DNA of 64,000 nucleotides from Agrostemma githago (GCA_958450325.1 OY288251.1:10310001-10374000); one strand, 5' to 3'. Positions 46,899 through 58,803 are shown, counted from the first letter of the stretch. Translations and numbers: made by a program. Notes: generated by a model not told the origin, from the sequence alone.

Positions 46899-48141
46899 GA
46901 ATAACTATTTCAAGACCGACCCCTTCCTTTTCCTCACCCCCTTTCTTCCTAGGAGAATCCCCTTTTACAACCCCGGCAAAGGAGACACCCTTACTTTCTC
47001 TCGTCGAAACCTGTTTCAATGGCTGCTGTTTCACAGCAGGCTGCTTCACCACAGGAGCAGCAGTACCTCCAGCAAACTTGCGTACAGCAGGTCCACCAGC
47101 AGCAGAAGGTTTCACGATCGGCAAATTCTTTTGTTTAGCCTCCACACGAGCCTTTCTTAACTCCTCCTTCCTGCATTCCGAAGCATCATGCCCATACCCA
47201 TTACATTTGGAACATTAAATGGGTTTCCATTCATATTTGACAAGGACTTCAACAACACATCCATTCTCATCCAAAAATTTAACAGAATTCTTAAATTTTT
47301 GTCCCATCTTGGCCATAACCATGACCCTAGCATACCCCAACCTGGTACGTTCTTCCGTAGCCAAATCAGACTTAACATACGGTCCAACCAACGAGGCATT
47401 TTTTGGAAGGCATCTTCCCCAACATTTCAGAGGTAGTTCATGCAGCTGAATCCATATTGGAACCTCATGAACATCCTCCTTATCTAGTTTCGCGTCAGGA
47501 GTCCATTCTTTCACTACTAGAGGTTTATTATCAAACATAAACACACCTTGGTTCAAAATTTTTACCTTCGCGTCTTTTTCTTTGAATCGAACCATGAAAA
47601 TGCCATTCGGGATGAATGAGATTTTGTCGATCCCATGCTCCTTCCAAATTCTTTTGACATAACCCTCTACGACTTCCCACGGAGGATAGGCTCCCAGAAT
47701 GAAACAGTATACAACATTGCTCTAATATTCTATCTCATCTTCCATATCATCCTCAGACAGTCTCAACAATTCTTCCTCCTCTTCAACATCAACGATTTTC
47801 TTTCCTTCTCTTTGTTTCCATCCACTATTCTCCTCATTTGGTATAGTCTCAAGAACATACTCGGAAACATTCTCCGAAATTTTGTCTGCTTCAGAATCCG
47901 TGTCCAAATTTAGACCTGGAATCTCGTTCAAATTGTTCGTGCTCGAAGATTGATCAATCTCTTCATCCCCTGCTCCCAATTTCGTGTCCAATTTCGAACT
48001 CGATGCATCCAGTTTCACTAACTCCTCCTTCGCAGCCTTGGTCATCGATTTTGGCCCCTTCGCAACAGCCTTAGCCTTCTTCCTCATCGTGACACGCAGT
48101 CCAGTTTTGTCGACGTCAAAACTGACCGCGCCGGAGATCAA
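46885..48141 (-). pseudogene. L-D ORF1, nucleic-acid-binding protein
   Basis: The frames 48141-47722 (acidic N-part), 47595-47215 and 47145-46885 read through one another with few stops. The middle part is a DUF4283-like domain (FMVRFKEKDAKVKILNQGVF, VPIWIQLHELPLKCWG), followed by a CCHC knuckle (CSKCNGYGHDASEC) near 47170-47215 and a basic Ala/Pro/Lys-rich tail. Plant LINE ORF1 proteins have this layout. In-frame stops at ~47722 and ~47215 show it is broken. ORF1 overlaps the start of the endonuclease frame slightly. Confidence 0.8.
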
Positions 48142-48222
48142 ACGTAGGACAAACCGGAGATTCGCACATATCGCCCTAATCGCCCAAGTCGAGAGAGAAA
48201 ACGATTTTATTATTAGATTTGT

Positions 48223-48235
48223 GTTTGATGGTAAC
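48223..48235 (+). repeat. right target-site duplication of L-D
   Basis: GTTTGATGGTAAC repeats the word at 39455-39467 and marks the 5' limit of L-D. Confidence 0.9.
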
Positions 48236-48578
48236 TTAATATAATGCTACTCTGTTCTTTTTTCGTTCGCATACTTCATTTCCCATATGACGATGGGTGA
48301 GAGTAATCATGTGGTATAGTGATACTTAAACTTGATTGTGTGATAAAATGAGTATTATTTACTTGTCTTTGTGCTTGATCGGAAACATTGTCTTGATTTT
48401 GTGTCCATGTTGTATCAAGTTGGTTAAGCGGCCAAGTAGGAGCATTGAATCGATTATGTGGCCAAGTGGGAGTACTGAAAGTTTTAAATATTGTACTAAA
48501 AGTCATAACGACTACATTTAATCACATTCAATGACTTCATTAGTATGCTCATAAGTTCACACATAATAAGTTATTAAG
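48236..48578. other. spacer, no gene seen
   Basis: This is AT-rich sequence, including a local near-repeat (GAATCGATTATGTGGCCAAG and GGCCAAGTAGGAGCATTGAA). No domain is seen in the 61-76 codon frames. Confidence 0.5.
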
Positions 48579-48580
48579 TA

Positions 48581-48865
48581 CTCCCTGTGTCCCACTAAGA
48601 TTGTCCCGTATTTTTTTTGGGTAGGTTCTTAAAGATTGTCAAATTCCTCAACTTTCCTTTTTAGTATATCACTTTAATTTTTGTGACTTTGTCCCTACTA
48701 AGTTACATATTTACCATTTTGTCATTCCATTAACTCACACCACCTCACACAACATCATGACTCACCCTATAAGGGAGTCATCATTGTCTATATACTCAAT
48801 CATCACACCATTTTCTTAGTTATTATGCAAAAGTAAATGGGACAAACATTTTGGGACGGAGGGAG
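48581..48865. mobile_element. Stowaway MITE, 285 bp
   Basis: The ends CTCCCTGTGTCCCACTAAGA and, inverted, CTCCCTCCGTCCCAAAATG are followed by TTGTCCC on both sides, and TA flanks the element (48579-48580 and 48866-48867). It carries the Tc1/mariner-type Stowaway signature and has no coding capacity. Confidence 0.9.
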
Positions 48866-48867
48866 TA

Positions 48868-49149
48868 TGATTTATTCTTCTTCGTAAATCCCATATGTGG
48901 TGCTTATATAAGTAGAGAGGGGATATGGTGAAAGGTGCAACACAATATAAGAATATATAAATACACATATACTATCTCGTGGAGGTTACTCTAATATGTG
49001 GCTTGAAAACTGGGGCGTAGACATATACATGGAGTCTAGTATCCGACGGAGGTACGATTAAATAGTAATGGACAGTTAGTGAATACAACGATCTAATCGC
49101 TTCCACATAAAGGTAATCCTTATTACTCATATCTTACAATAAGAAACAC
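48868..49149. other. spacer, no gene seen
   Basis: This short AT-rich stretch between the Stowaway element and the first L-E fragment shows no feature I can support. Confidence 0.5.
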
Positions 49150-49338
49150 ATTGTTGACCTTGACATGTTTGAGCCCAAACTAAATGGTTCCAATGTTTGG
49201 AGAAGGATAGTTGAAGGCATTGCAGCTACGGCGAGAGGAGTTCCTCCATTCCGTAGGTGATGGGAAATCGACTTTGTTCTGGATGCATCGTTGGGCAACC
49301 CATAGCTCATTGATTAACCTCACCACAAAGGATGTTCC
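49150..49338 (+). pseudogene. L-E: LINE ORF2 fragment 1
   Basis: The plus-strand reading gives LNGSNVWRRIVEGIAATARG, then VGDGKSTLFWMHRWATHSSL, the region between RT and zf-RVT in LINE ORF2. It stops being LINE at KDVP, where GTTCC is duplicated around the first solo LTR. The 5' end is truncated and there is a frame change near 49255. Confidence 0.75.
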
Positions 49339-50740
49339 TGATAAGCTAATCGTACACCTATTTAAGATAACCAACTTAGGTCTAACTAAAAATATAGCTA
49401 GGAAAGTCGGGATCGAATCCACAGGGAGACAAATAAATTCTACTTGCAACTTATGTCTGTCTAACTAACCAAATCGAGGGTTTATAATTGGGTTAACTAA
49501 ACTAAAGTATGAAGGAAAGAGGAATAAAAGAGAAGAATAAAATAAGGCGATAAAACAGATAAATATAATAGAGGGAAAACTAGGATCGTCGGTTCACCAT
49601 GAATTTCCTACGGTCACAGTCTAGATCACATGTCTATCACAGATATTGGTCTAAGGGGTAGTGAAAAGGTCTTTCTGGTCCGCTATTCACCCTAGAATGC
49701 TTCTAACGACTTCCGATCTTATTACGGCAAACTAATGTGTTGTAGAAGGTCTAACTCTTACCAGGATTTCGATCTTAGGTTCGAGTTTACCAGTTCAATT
49801 AATCAATTACGTCGACTTAATCAATCAATCTCAATTAAATGCTACAATTAACAGCTTAGATGCAATATCGTTGACAAATCTATAAACTTATTGGAAATCG
49901 TATTCAATTCATGGATCTCTTAAATCCTAGCAAGGGAAATTAACTGCTCGTGGAGAAATTTACGACAACAATAATAAAGATGATAACTAGATTAAGCATA
50001 ACTAATAGATCAAAGAGAAATAAGCATAGACGAATTAATAAGATTAAGAAAGAAAAAAATTAAGAACAAAGAGAGAATTAGATTACCGAGTTTAAGGAAG
50101 GGTAACAAAGGATTCAAGATCTATATCTAAAAGAGTTGAAGCTAATAAAATAGGAGTTTGTGGAGTAGAGAAAAATCAAAAGAATACTCTAAAGAGAATT
50201 AAAGGCATAAGGAAGAACTATATAATTCTAGTCTAACAGTTTCTTAAATAGTAAGCTAAAACAAAAGCCCCAAAAGTTTATTAACACTAAACATGTAATT
50301 AGGAAAGCGTTTGTCTTCGTCCAGTCTCAAGAATAGTTGGTCGACTATTACTGCGTCTCAACACTGCGCGCTCAACTTCAAAGGCTTGTCATTTCTTCGT
50401 TACTTCTTCAAATCAGGCTTGTGATATACTGTTGGAAAGGTAAGAGAAGGAGCTTTCAAACGCAACTTGAATCAGCTCAATTAAAGTTGTAGAACTCAAG
50501 ATATTCACGTTTTTATTTGACTCATTTGAAAATGATCATTCTCCTTTCTTATTTCGCATAAGATTTCATCATTAAGCACGAGTTTTGCCTTGTTTATACA
50601 TCCACGGGTTCATACCTGCATAAAATGCAACATAGACACAAAGTATCAAATTCGGGAGAAAATAGTAGTCGATGCTACTCAATATGCATAGAAATACATG
50701 CTTAAAAGCCGTAATAATTATATATAAATTGCACGCATGA
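49339..50740 (-). mobile_element. solo LTR in L-E, 1402 bp
   Basis: GTTCC is duplicated at 49334-49338 and 50741-50745. Removing the insertion and one copy rejoins L-E in frame (KDVP-GAIRLMKVEE). On the minus strand it starts TCATGCGTGC (TG changed to TC) and ends AGCTTATCA. Near that end it has CTGTGGATTCGATCCC, a motif shared with the Gypsy-type LTR downstream, which sets the orientation. Confidence 0.75.
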
Positions 50741-50996
50741 GTTCCTGGTGCTATTCGGCTCATGAAGGTGGAAGAGTACTGGGACAGAGAAATAGGTTGG
50801 AGATGGGAGAAGTTTGCACATTTTTTCAGCTCGGACGTCTTAAAAGCGATTGAATCGGTCGAGGTACTCACAGATAGCAATGATTCTGACCAAATTTATT
50901 GGGCCCACACCGGAGATGGGGCATTGACGATTGGCTCAACCATTCATTTAACTCGTAAGGAGTTTCCAATGGCCAATTGCAACACGGATAAGCTCC
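50741..50996 (+). pseudogene. L-E: LINE ORF2 fragment 2
   Basis: The frame continues GAIRLMKVEEYWDREIGWRW, DVLKAIESVEVLTDSNDSDQ and IYWAHTGDGALTIGSTIHL, the region preceding zf-RVT. It is cut at DKL by the Gypsy-type element. Confidence 0.75.
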
Positions 50997-52575
50997 TGAT
51001 GGTGGGATTTGTCGTGGGTCCCGCCGATCAATATAAAACCGACTATTCCTAGTGGGTAGCTAGGGCAAGCAGGCTCGAATCCACGGGGACGGTAAAGAGG
51101 GTTTGGACCAAGTTCCACCTAAAGACTTGACTAGGTCTCGACGCTATACTAAACTAGAACGATAAGAAGGGAATGAACTACGACTATGGCTAAGCTAGGG
51201 GTAACAACTAAGGCTAAACGAATCTATCGAACTAAAGAAATCGAACGAGGAAAGATTAGGGTTAGGTCAGGTTCATAAGCATAGTAGGATGATTTGGGTA
51301 ATCAAGGGTGTAGGTGTCTCCTAGTTGCTAGAGTCGGTCCGGGCTCTCGCTACTTAGAAAGATGTCAAGGTGGGTTCGCGCTCTCGCGTCTGAACCCTAG
51401 TCACAATCTTATGTCTAAGACTATTCTCAACATAATCACATACTAGACAAACAATGAGTAGAGGAAGACTAGCATAAGAAGCATGACCACTACAACTCAA
51501 ACAAGCATTTCAACAAACACATAGTGTGCCCAATATGTGACTAACAACAAAGATTCACCCTTTACCCCTAATCAAACCCTAATCACCCATAATCCACCCT
51601 TAATCCCCCTACTAACCCCACAAGGAATCTACACAAACATATCTAAATTAAAACTAACACTAACAAGAAGAACCAACTCAAACAACCAAACTTGCATATG
51701 TGAAACTAACAAGGATGATGAACAAAACAATAAACAAGAACTAAAGATTGAAACTTGATTGATAAACAAAGATAAGAAGAAGGGAAACGAAGATTATACC
51801 ATACTAGAGAAGATGAAAAGAAGAAATCTTGCATAAATGGAAGAAAACCCAAATACATCAACCAAGGTTGTCAATCTTGGTTGGATTCTTCAAGAATTCC
51901 CAAATTACAAGAGTTAAACTAGGATTAAAGATTAACTAAGGAATAATCTACACTAATCTATGCTAATCTATGCTAAACTAGGCTAGGGTTTGTGGGTAAT
52001 GTCTAACATAACATAGGAATACAAGAGGAAGGGTATATATAGGGTTCCAAGTGGAAAGGAGAAGAAACAATGCATTCACGGGCTGCCACTGGGCCTTCCC
52101 GGCCGGGATGAGGTGGTCCCGGTCGGGATGGGGTCGGTCCCGGCCGGGATGACCTGCTCCCGGTCGGGATGGTCCTAACAGTAGACTCCTCTTTTGTGCA
52201 CCTCATCCCGGACGGGATGAGGTCCTTCCCGTCGGGGATGGGTCTTGTAGGCCTCCAATATGATCCTTTTGGTCCCTCCTCGCCTCTCATGGGTTTCCAT
52301 TCTCGGGACTCGGGATCGGGTCTCGGAGGCTCGGGATTGGGTCCCAAGGTCTCGGGGTCGAATCCAAGGCATCGAGTGATCGTTCCTTCACTCCGTTGGC
52401 TCCAAAAAGTGTATGTATTGAGTCAGAATCGCTCCAACTCTTCACGAATGGTTTCGGGAACCTGAAACGAGCTATAGGAAGCATAAGTAGCCCATAAATC
52501 GCTCCCAAGGAGCTATTCCACAAGGAAAATGGGACCAAAACACTACGAAATAGGCACTACAAACTACACTTATCA
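50997..52575 (-). repeat. 3' LTR of the Gypsy-type element
   Basis: On the plus strand it starts TGATGGTGGGATTTG and ends CACTTATCA. It contains a cluster of CCCGGTCGGGATG words at ~52095-52235. Confidence 0.9.
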
Positions 52576-52589
52576 ACTCCCCCACACTT
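52576..52589 (-). other. polypurine tract of the Gypsy-type element
   Basis: The minus strand reads AAGTGTGGGGGAGT directly before the 3' LTR. Confidence 0.8.
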
Positions 52590-55110
52590 AACCCTTACTC
52601 GCCCTCGAGTAAGCACAAACTAACTACTAAACTAGCCGAGTGGGTATTAGCGCACCCTACGCCCTTTTAACTCACGCGAGAACACCTAGAGAATAAGTGC
52701 TCTCCGCAAGGCAAGTGAGGTCTTGCGAAAAACTGTGGATGCAACCGGACACACAAAAAAAACACAAAAACAACAAACACACAAACAAACAAGCAAATGG
52801 TTGCACCCAAAAAAGAAACAAATACCGCTTCCCTCTAAAAAGCGGTGAAAGAAGCACCGGTTTAGGACTCAAGGCAAGTGACAACGTTCCCAAGCTAGCA
52901 ATACAAACCAAAATGGACAAAACCCTAATAATATGACGACAAAGCAATAAAAACGTTGGTAACTTACCTCGGTTCCTCCTAACCTTCTAAGAACGTACTA
53001 TGGGACGATTGGCGGGATGGAAAGGGGATGAACCACGGTGTTAGTTGACACTGTAGGTAAGTGAGACCCCGCCCCCTTTAGCGATGTGCCAAGAGGGTCG
53101 TCCCATGCCCAAAACCGCTTAACTAGTCCAAGTAAAAAGGTGGATATGATTGCAAAATGGGGGAAGACCGACCATTACCGCTATCATCCTTCCTAGGGAC
53201 TCGGTCCTTTGGTAGGCTCTTCACGGTAATAGTCGGTAAAAGGCTTATTTTTAAGATGTGGGGACTCTTTTTGTGAGACGGGTTTTCTTTTGGCATTTTT
53301 CTTTCTTTTGCATTTTTGCTTTGTGTGTTGCTATGCCATTTCTTTTTCATCTTTTCTATTTTCTTTTTGGCTTTTGTGCCTTTTCTTTTTCTTCAATCTT
53401 TTCTTTCTTTCATTTTCTTTCATTTTCTTTTCTTTGCCCTTTTTGGCTTGATTTGATTGATAGGCATTTCTTGGCAATTAAGAAAGAGAGAATTCAACAT
53501 ATTGCAACTTTATTGTGTGGAAATATGTAGGAGGTAGGGGAATGGGAGAGTCGGGGAGCGTCCTTCCCTTCAAACCCACAAAAAGGGGAAAAACTTGGAC
53601 TAATTGAGCAAATTTCCAACATGGTCACCTAAGGTACGGGACTCGGCAACCAAGGCCTTTTCACACCGTGGGTGGTCATAATGGTCAAAATGCAAATCCC
53701 GTAGTAAATCCCTAGTAAGCTAGGTGGACTCAAGGTAAAGGACCAACGAATTCGTTCATTGATTTAGGGTCATTCTACTAGACTAAGGTCCAAGACTCGA
53801 ATTATACTACTGAGAAGGGAAAGTAAACACTCGCACACTAGCCTCTAAACCGGATTTTCGAAAACCTTTTTAAACACACAAGACACACTAACACAACACA
53901 AAACGAAGACATGACGAAAACGAAAGAAAAAGAGACAAAAGGCCACAAAACAAAAACAAAACAAAACAAACACATAAACAACACAAACACCACCCCGAGC
54001 TTCCAAACAAGCCACCACCTAACACCAAACTTTACAAAGCTCCTCCCGAGCACACAACATCACAAATCTCCTCCGAACATCACAGAGGTAAAGAGGAAAA
54101 AGGGATAAGGTGTTACCGGATGTCTTGAAAGCTTTCCGAAGTTAGCGGCGATTAGGCGACCTAAGAGGAAAAAGGGAGGCAAAACACACACAACAAAACA
54201 CATATACGGTACAACGACATAAAAAGGAAAACACACAAAAGAAAAATATTTTTGATTTTTGTGAATTTTTTTCAAATTTTTAGGATTTTTAAAGATTTTT
54301 TCGAAAAACTACGAAAATAAAACTAACTACGATAGAATATCGCTCCCCCACACTTAAGCCGAGCAATGTCCTCATGCTCGACCATAGTGCATGGGAACAC
54401 AAAAGAAAAGAAAAGAAACTACGAAAATAAAACTAAAAATCAAAAATAAAGTGGAGAAAATGGTAGAATGTGTCCGGCCGGGGTGTAGTCAAGTCACCAT
54501 GGGCCGAGACGAGAAAAGATATGGATGGGGGAAGAAATAAAAAAAATAAAAATAAAAGGGAATGGGAGGGGAGGACTAGGTGTGATCAAGTCACCTAGCC
54601 CGGATTCCGCCCAAATCCGACTAATTCCTACAAAAGGGTGAAAATCTTGTAAATTTTTGATTTTGAAATGACTCTCGATGTAATCACATCATTGAGAGTC
54701 GGGAGCAACAAATACCAAGGCCCCGAGGGCCACCATGACACAAAAGTGTATAAGGGAAGGAGAACTAACAAAAGAAGACAAGCTATCAAAGACGGAAAAG
54801 AAAGGATAGTTGCCGTACCATGCGGTTAGCAACTCACTCGCTCCATCGTCTCATTGGTCAATATAATCTCTTTGCTTGTCGTCATCATTGTCATCCCGCT
54901 TCAAACTTGAAAGTATCGCATGGTTGAGGTAGTAATGGTGTGAGGGGGTGAGGTTTGATGTGGGGCTCGGTGTAAAGTGAAGAGGAAATGAAGTGATGGC
55001 TTGTAAATAAAGTGTAAGGGTCGTATGATAGGAACAAGGAGAAGAAGGGAGGTTGGGAGGGGGTGTACAATGGTTGGGTGGACTCAAATGATGAAGAAGA
55101 GGCACAAAGG
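52590..55110 (-). other. non-coding 3' part of the Gypsy-type interior
   Basis: This region has no recognisable retroviral-type domain in any frame. A second purine-run (AAGTGTGGGGGAGCGATATT on the minus strand, near 54336-54355) resembles the polypurine tract. It contains A-rich and T-rich low-complexity stretches, and the 60-90 codon frames there are compositional. Confidence 0.6.
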
Positions 55111-55114
55111 GGAG

Positions 55115-55290
55115 TAGGGGGCCATCCCGGTCGGGATGGGTGGTCCCGGTCGGGATGACATACCCGTCCCGGTCGGGAAGCTCCCGTCCCGATCGAGATG
55201 GCACTCCAGTAAACCCAAAATATGGTACCCTCATCCCGATCGGGATGGATCCTTCCCGGTCGGGATGACTTCTTCCCGGTCAGGACGCTC
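55115..55290. repeat. internal cluster of CCCGGTCGGGATG words
   Basis: At least seven copies of TCCCGGTCGGGATG or close variants (CCCGATCGGGATG, CCCGTCCCGGTCGGGAAG) lie between 55122 and 55285. The same word is clustered in both LTRs. Its core CCCGGTCGGG is nearly self-complementary. Confidence 0.85.
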
Positions 55291-55623
55291 TCTTCGTGGC
55301 TCCCAAAACCCCAAAAGCTATTCAAAGCTTCAAAAACCCGTTCCCTTGCTCACAATCCATGCTCTATCGATAACCATTCCTCTCTAGGAGTCATCTTCAC
55401 TTCACCTATCACAATAAACTCAAACACAACATCAAATTCTCTCCCTCACAACGCTCATCAACAATCCAAATAATAAGAATATCACAAAACAAAGAGTCCT
55501 AGGAACAAAATCACAATAAACATAATTACAAACACAAAGCTAAAGAGAAGAGAGGTAGGAGAATGTACAACATGACGGTTCTTAAGGAACTCTGTCAAAC
55601 CGAGGATGGTGGACTCTCATTCT

Positions 55624-56924
55624 TCAACCATAGCCCTCAAGGGCATGGAGGAGCAAGTCGAACGCACTACCGACATCATAGAGACGGCCCAAAGAGTGCT
55701 CGAGCCAAGCAATCCTCCACGGCCTCCAAGGTGGAGGCAATGAGTAGTCCTCAAAAGACCCAATGTCGTCTTTCACGTAGTCTCCGGGGACTATCCATCC
55801 TACGAGCTTCACCGACCTCTTCCTCCCTAAGCATTGTCTCCACTCACTAGCAAGCTTCAAGTCTTCATCATGAGGCACAAAAAACGGCTTTGGCCTCGTT
55901 TCCTTGTTGCACACCCCTACACTTTCCTCAAGTTGTGGTTCCCCATCTTCATCACTTGCCCCCACATCATCTTGGAGGAGAGGATTGAAACTTCTACCGG
56001 CGGTTTCAATCTCTTCCAAACCATTGCTCGGTTTACTTTCAAGGGGTTCTTGATGCTTATCCACATTCTCGGACATGGGCAACTTGGGCTTGTCAATTTC
56101 ACCCAACAACTTCACAAACTCCACCAACTCATCCAACTCACTAACCTCCTCCAATTCTTCACCAACATTGCTTTCACTAAGGGTCATATCCTCATTCGTC
56201 TCTTTTTGGGTAGACGATCGAGGTTCTTCAAAGCAAGTTTCGCTTCTAAAGGGGACGTCATTGGCGGCTTCACGATTGGGTTGCTCCCCTTGCTCAAGCG
56301 AGCACCCTTCATCAAGTTGTGACGTTCGAGTTAAAAACATCACGATTTTAGCCGATATTAGATTTAATCGAGCATCAATCGCCTCCCCTTGTCTTCGATA
56401 TTGGGCCATGAATTCATCTTGTTCCTTTTGCATTTGGATGGCCATTTCTTGTTGGCTCTTTTACAATTGAAGAATCGATCGATATAACTCCAAGTTGGGC
56501 ATTTGGTGGTCATTGGGGTTTTGTAAAGCTCCTTGAAAATCTTGATGATGCCCAAGAGGTGGGGCATCATATTGTTGGTAGTGAGGTTGAGGTGATTGGT
56601 AGTATTGTGGGTCATGGGGTTCATATTGTGGTTGAGGTGGAGGGTAATGTGGTGGGTTTTGGGGAAATTGGCTTCCATACGGTGAATCATGATTAAACAT
56701 GGTGGGTTCACATTGATTGCATAGCCACCATGATCATATGATTGATAAGCGCTCACTTGTTGGTAGCCATTTCCATAACCTTGAAGCTCACACCCACTAG
56801 TGTCTTGATTACCCCAAGAAGCTTGATAGTGGTAGGGGGGCGTCATGTCATACCCTTGGTTCATAGAGGGAGAGGAGTAGCTCACATCGGCTCCCGAGTG
56901 TGGGGAGTTTATATCAAACCTCAT
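55624..56924 (-). CDS. protein of unknown function in the non-autonomous Gypsy-type element
   Basis: The frame 56924-56364 begins MRFDINSPHSGADVSYSSPS, and a second frame, 56700-56461 (SPYGSQFPQNPPHYPPPQ), gives a Tyr/Pro/Gln-rich stretch. After one stop at 56461 it leads directly into 56445-55624 (AIQMQKEQDEFMAQYRRQGE). The C-part has an acidic middle (ELEEVSELDELVEFVKLLGE) and ends with a compact region (RKRSVKLVGWIVPGDYVKDD, SAFDLLLHALEGYG). A frame change near 56700 and the stop at 56461 must be bridged by splicing, recoding or a sequencing difference; otherwise it is a pseudogene. No gag zinc knuckle, protease or polymerase motif is present. I do not recognise the protein; a gag-derived or gag-replacing role is only a guess. 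Confidence 0.5.
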
Positions 56925-56945
56925 GCTTGCTCGAGATCTCGGCTC

Positions 56946-57198
56946 GTACCCGGTTGAGGACTTCTCAATCTAGCAACCATCCGTTAAAGCGGCTCTAAGT
57001 TGCAAGAAGAAGATGGTCACCACCTCTAAGCACAAACTGTAGACTAAGAGCAAACGTGAGAAGCCTAGTGCTTTTTGGGCACTAGACAAGAGAGAAATAA
57101 ACCTCACACACACAAGAAGCAAAGAAACAAAAAAAAGAAAAACACAAAACAAAAGACAAAGTCAAGTAACTAGGCAAACAAGGTCTAAACTAGCACCG
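56946..57198 (-). other. 5' leader of the Gypsy-type element
   Basis: The ~250 bp between the primer-binding site and the protein-coding region have no notable frame. A Dis/packaging function is plausible by position only. Confidence 0.4.
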
Positions 57199-57216
57199 TC
57201 CCCGGCAACGGCGCCA
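57199..57216 (-). other. primer-binding site, tRNA-Asp type
   Basis: The minus strand reads TGGCGCCGTTGCCGGGGA three bases from the 5' LTR. This primer site is typical of plant Athila/Tat-type Gypsy elements. Confidence 0.9.
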
Positions 57217-57219
57217 AAT

Positions 57220-58798
57220 TGATGATGGGATTTGTCGTGGGTCCCGCCGATCAATATAAAACCGACTATTCCTAGTGGGTAGCTAGGGCAAGCAGGCTCG
57301 AATCCACGGGGACGGTAAAGAGGGTTTGGACCAAGTTCCACCTAAAGACTTGACTAGGTCTCGACGCTAAACTAAACTAGAACGATAAGAAGGGAATGAA
57401 CTACGACTATGGCTAAGCTAGGGGTAACAACTAAAGATAAACGAATCTATCGAACTAAAGAAATCGAACTAGGAAAGAGTAGGGTTAGGTCGGGTTCATA
57501 AGCATAGTAGGATGATTTGGGTAATCAAGGGTGTAGGTGTCTCCTAGTTGCTAGAGTCGGTCCGGGCTCTCGCTACTTAGACCGATGTCAAGGTGGGTTC
57601 GCGCTCTCGCGTCTGAACCCTAGTCACATTCTTATGTCTAAGACTATTCTCAACATAATCACATACTAGACAAACAATGAGTAGAGGAAGACTAGCATAA
57701 GAAGCATGGCCACTACAACTCAAACAAGCATTTCAACAAACACATAGTGTGCCCAATATGTGACTAACAACAAAGATTCACCCTTTACCCCTAATCAAAA
57801 CCTAATCACCCATAATCCACCCTTAATCCCCCTACTAACCCCACAAGGAATCTACACAAACATATCTAAATTAAAACTAACACTAACAAGAAGAACCAAC
57901 TCAAACAACCAAACTTGCATATGTGAAACTAACAAGGATGATGAACAAAACAATAATCAAGAACTAAAGATTGAAACTTGATTGATAAACAAAGATAAGA
58001 AGAAGGGAAAAGAAGATTATACCATACTAGAGAAGACGAAAAGAAGAAATCTTGCATAAATGGAAGAAAACCCAAATACATCAACCAAGGTTGTCAATCT
58101 TGGTTGGATTCTTCAAGAATTCCCAAATTACAAGAGTTAAACTAGGATTAAAGATTAACTAAGGAATAATCTACATTAATCTATGCTAATCTATGCTAAA
58201 CTAGGCTAGGGTTTGTGGGTAATGTCTAACATAACATAGGAATACAAGAGGATGGGTATATATAGGGTTCCAAGTGGAAAGGAGAAGAAACAATGCATTC
58301 ACGGGCTGCCACTGGGCCTTCCCGGCCGGGATGAGGTGGTCCCGGTCGGGATGGGGTAGGTCCCGGCCGGGATGACCTGCTCCCGGTCGGGATGGGCCGG
58401 ACAGTAGCCTCCTCTTTTGTGCACCTCATCCCGGACGGGATGAGGTCCTTCCCGTCGGGGATGGGTCTTGTAGGCCTCCAATATGATCCTTTTGGTCCCT
58501 CCTCGCCTCTCATGGGTTTCCATTCTCAGGACTCGGGATCGGGTCTCGGAGGCTCGGGATTGGGTCCCAAGGTCTCGGGGTCGAATCCAAGGCATCGAGT
58601 GATCGTTCCTTCACTCCGTTGGCTCCAAAAAGTGTATGTATTGAGTCGGAATCGCTCCAACTCTTCACGAATGGTCTCGGGAACCTGGAACGAGCTAGAG
58701 GAAGCATAAGTAGCCCATAAATCGCTCCCAAGGAGCGATTCCACAAGGAAAATGGGACCAAAACACTACGAAATAGGCACTACAAACTATACTTATCA
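57220..58798 (-). repeat. 5' LTR of the Gypsy-type element
   Basis: It starts TGATGATGGGATTTG and ends ACTTATCA, with the same length as the left LTR and few substitutions. The CCCGGTCGGGATG cluster recurs at ~58318-58455. Confidence 0.9.
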
Positions 58799-58803
58799 GC
58801 TCC

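Larger units (their letters stand above)
39468..48222 (-). mobile_element. L-D: full-length plant LINE, split by a 4-kb solo LTR
   Basis: It lies between GTTTGATGGTAAC duplications, with a T-run (39468-39478) as its tail on the plus strand. Without the solo LTR it is about 4.8 kb, with ORF1 (48141-46885), endonuclease (46898-46007) and reverse transcriptase/zf-RVT (45817-39574). It has a short 5' leader and several nonsense or frame changes in ORF2. Its 3' tail is close to that of L-C. Confidence 0.9.
50992..58803 (-). mobile_element. complete non-autonomous Gypsy-type LTR element
   Basis: Two LTRs of equal length (1579 bp: 50997-52575 and 57220-58798) are flanked by GCTCC (50992-50996 and 58799-58803). 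Primer site and polypurine tract place it on the minus strand. The 4.6-kb interior has one protein-coding region but no protease, reverse transcriptase, RNase H or integrase motif. LTR divergence is low by eye, so the insertion is young and it was presumably mobilised in trans. Removing it restores L-E as DKLPWKFEVPQKVW. Confidence 0.9.

Noticed and set aside
52169..55473. Pro/Arg/Ser-rich frames across the CCCGGTCGGGATG clusters
   Set aside because: They appear on both strands and in several frames at once, as expected from a GC-rich palindromic repeat.
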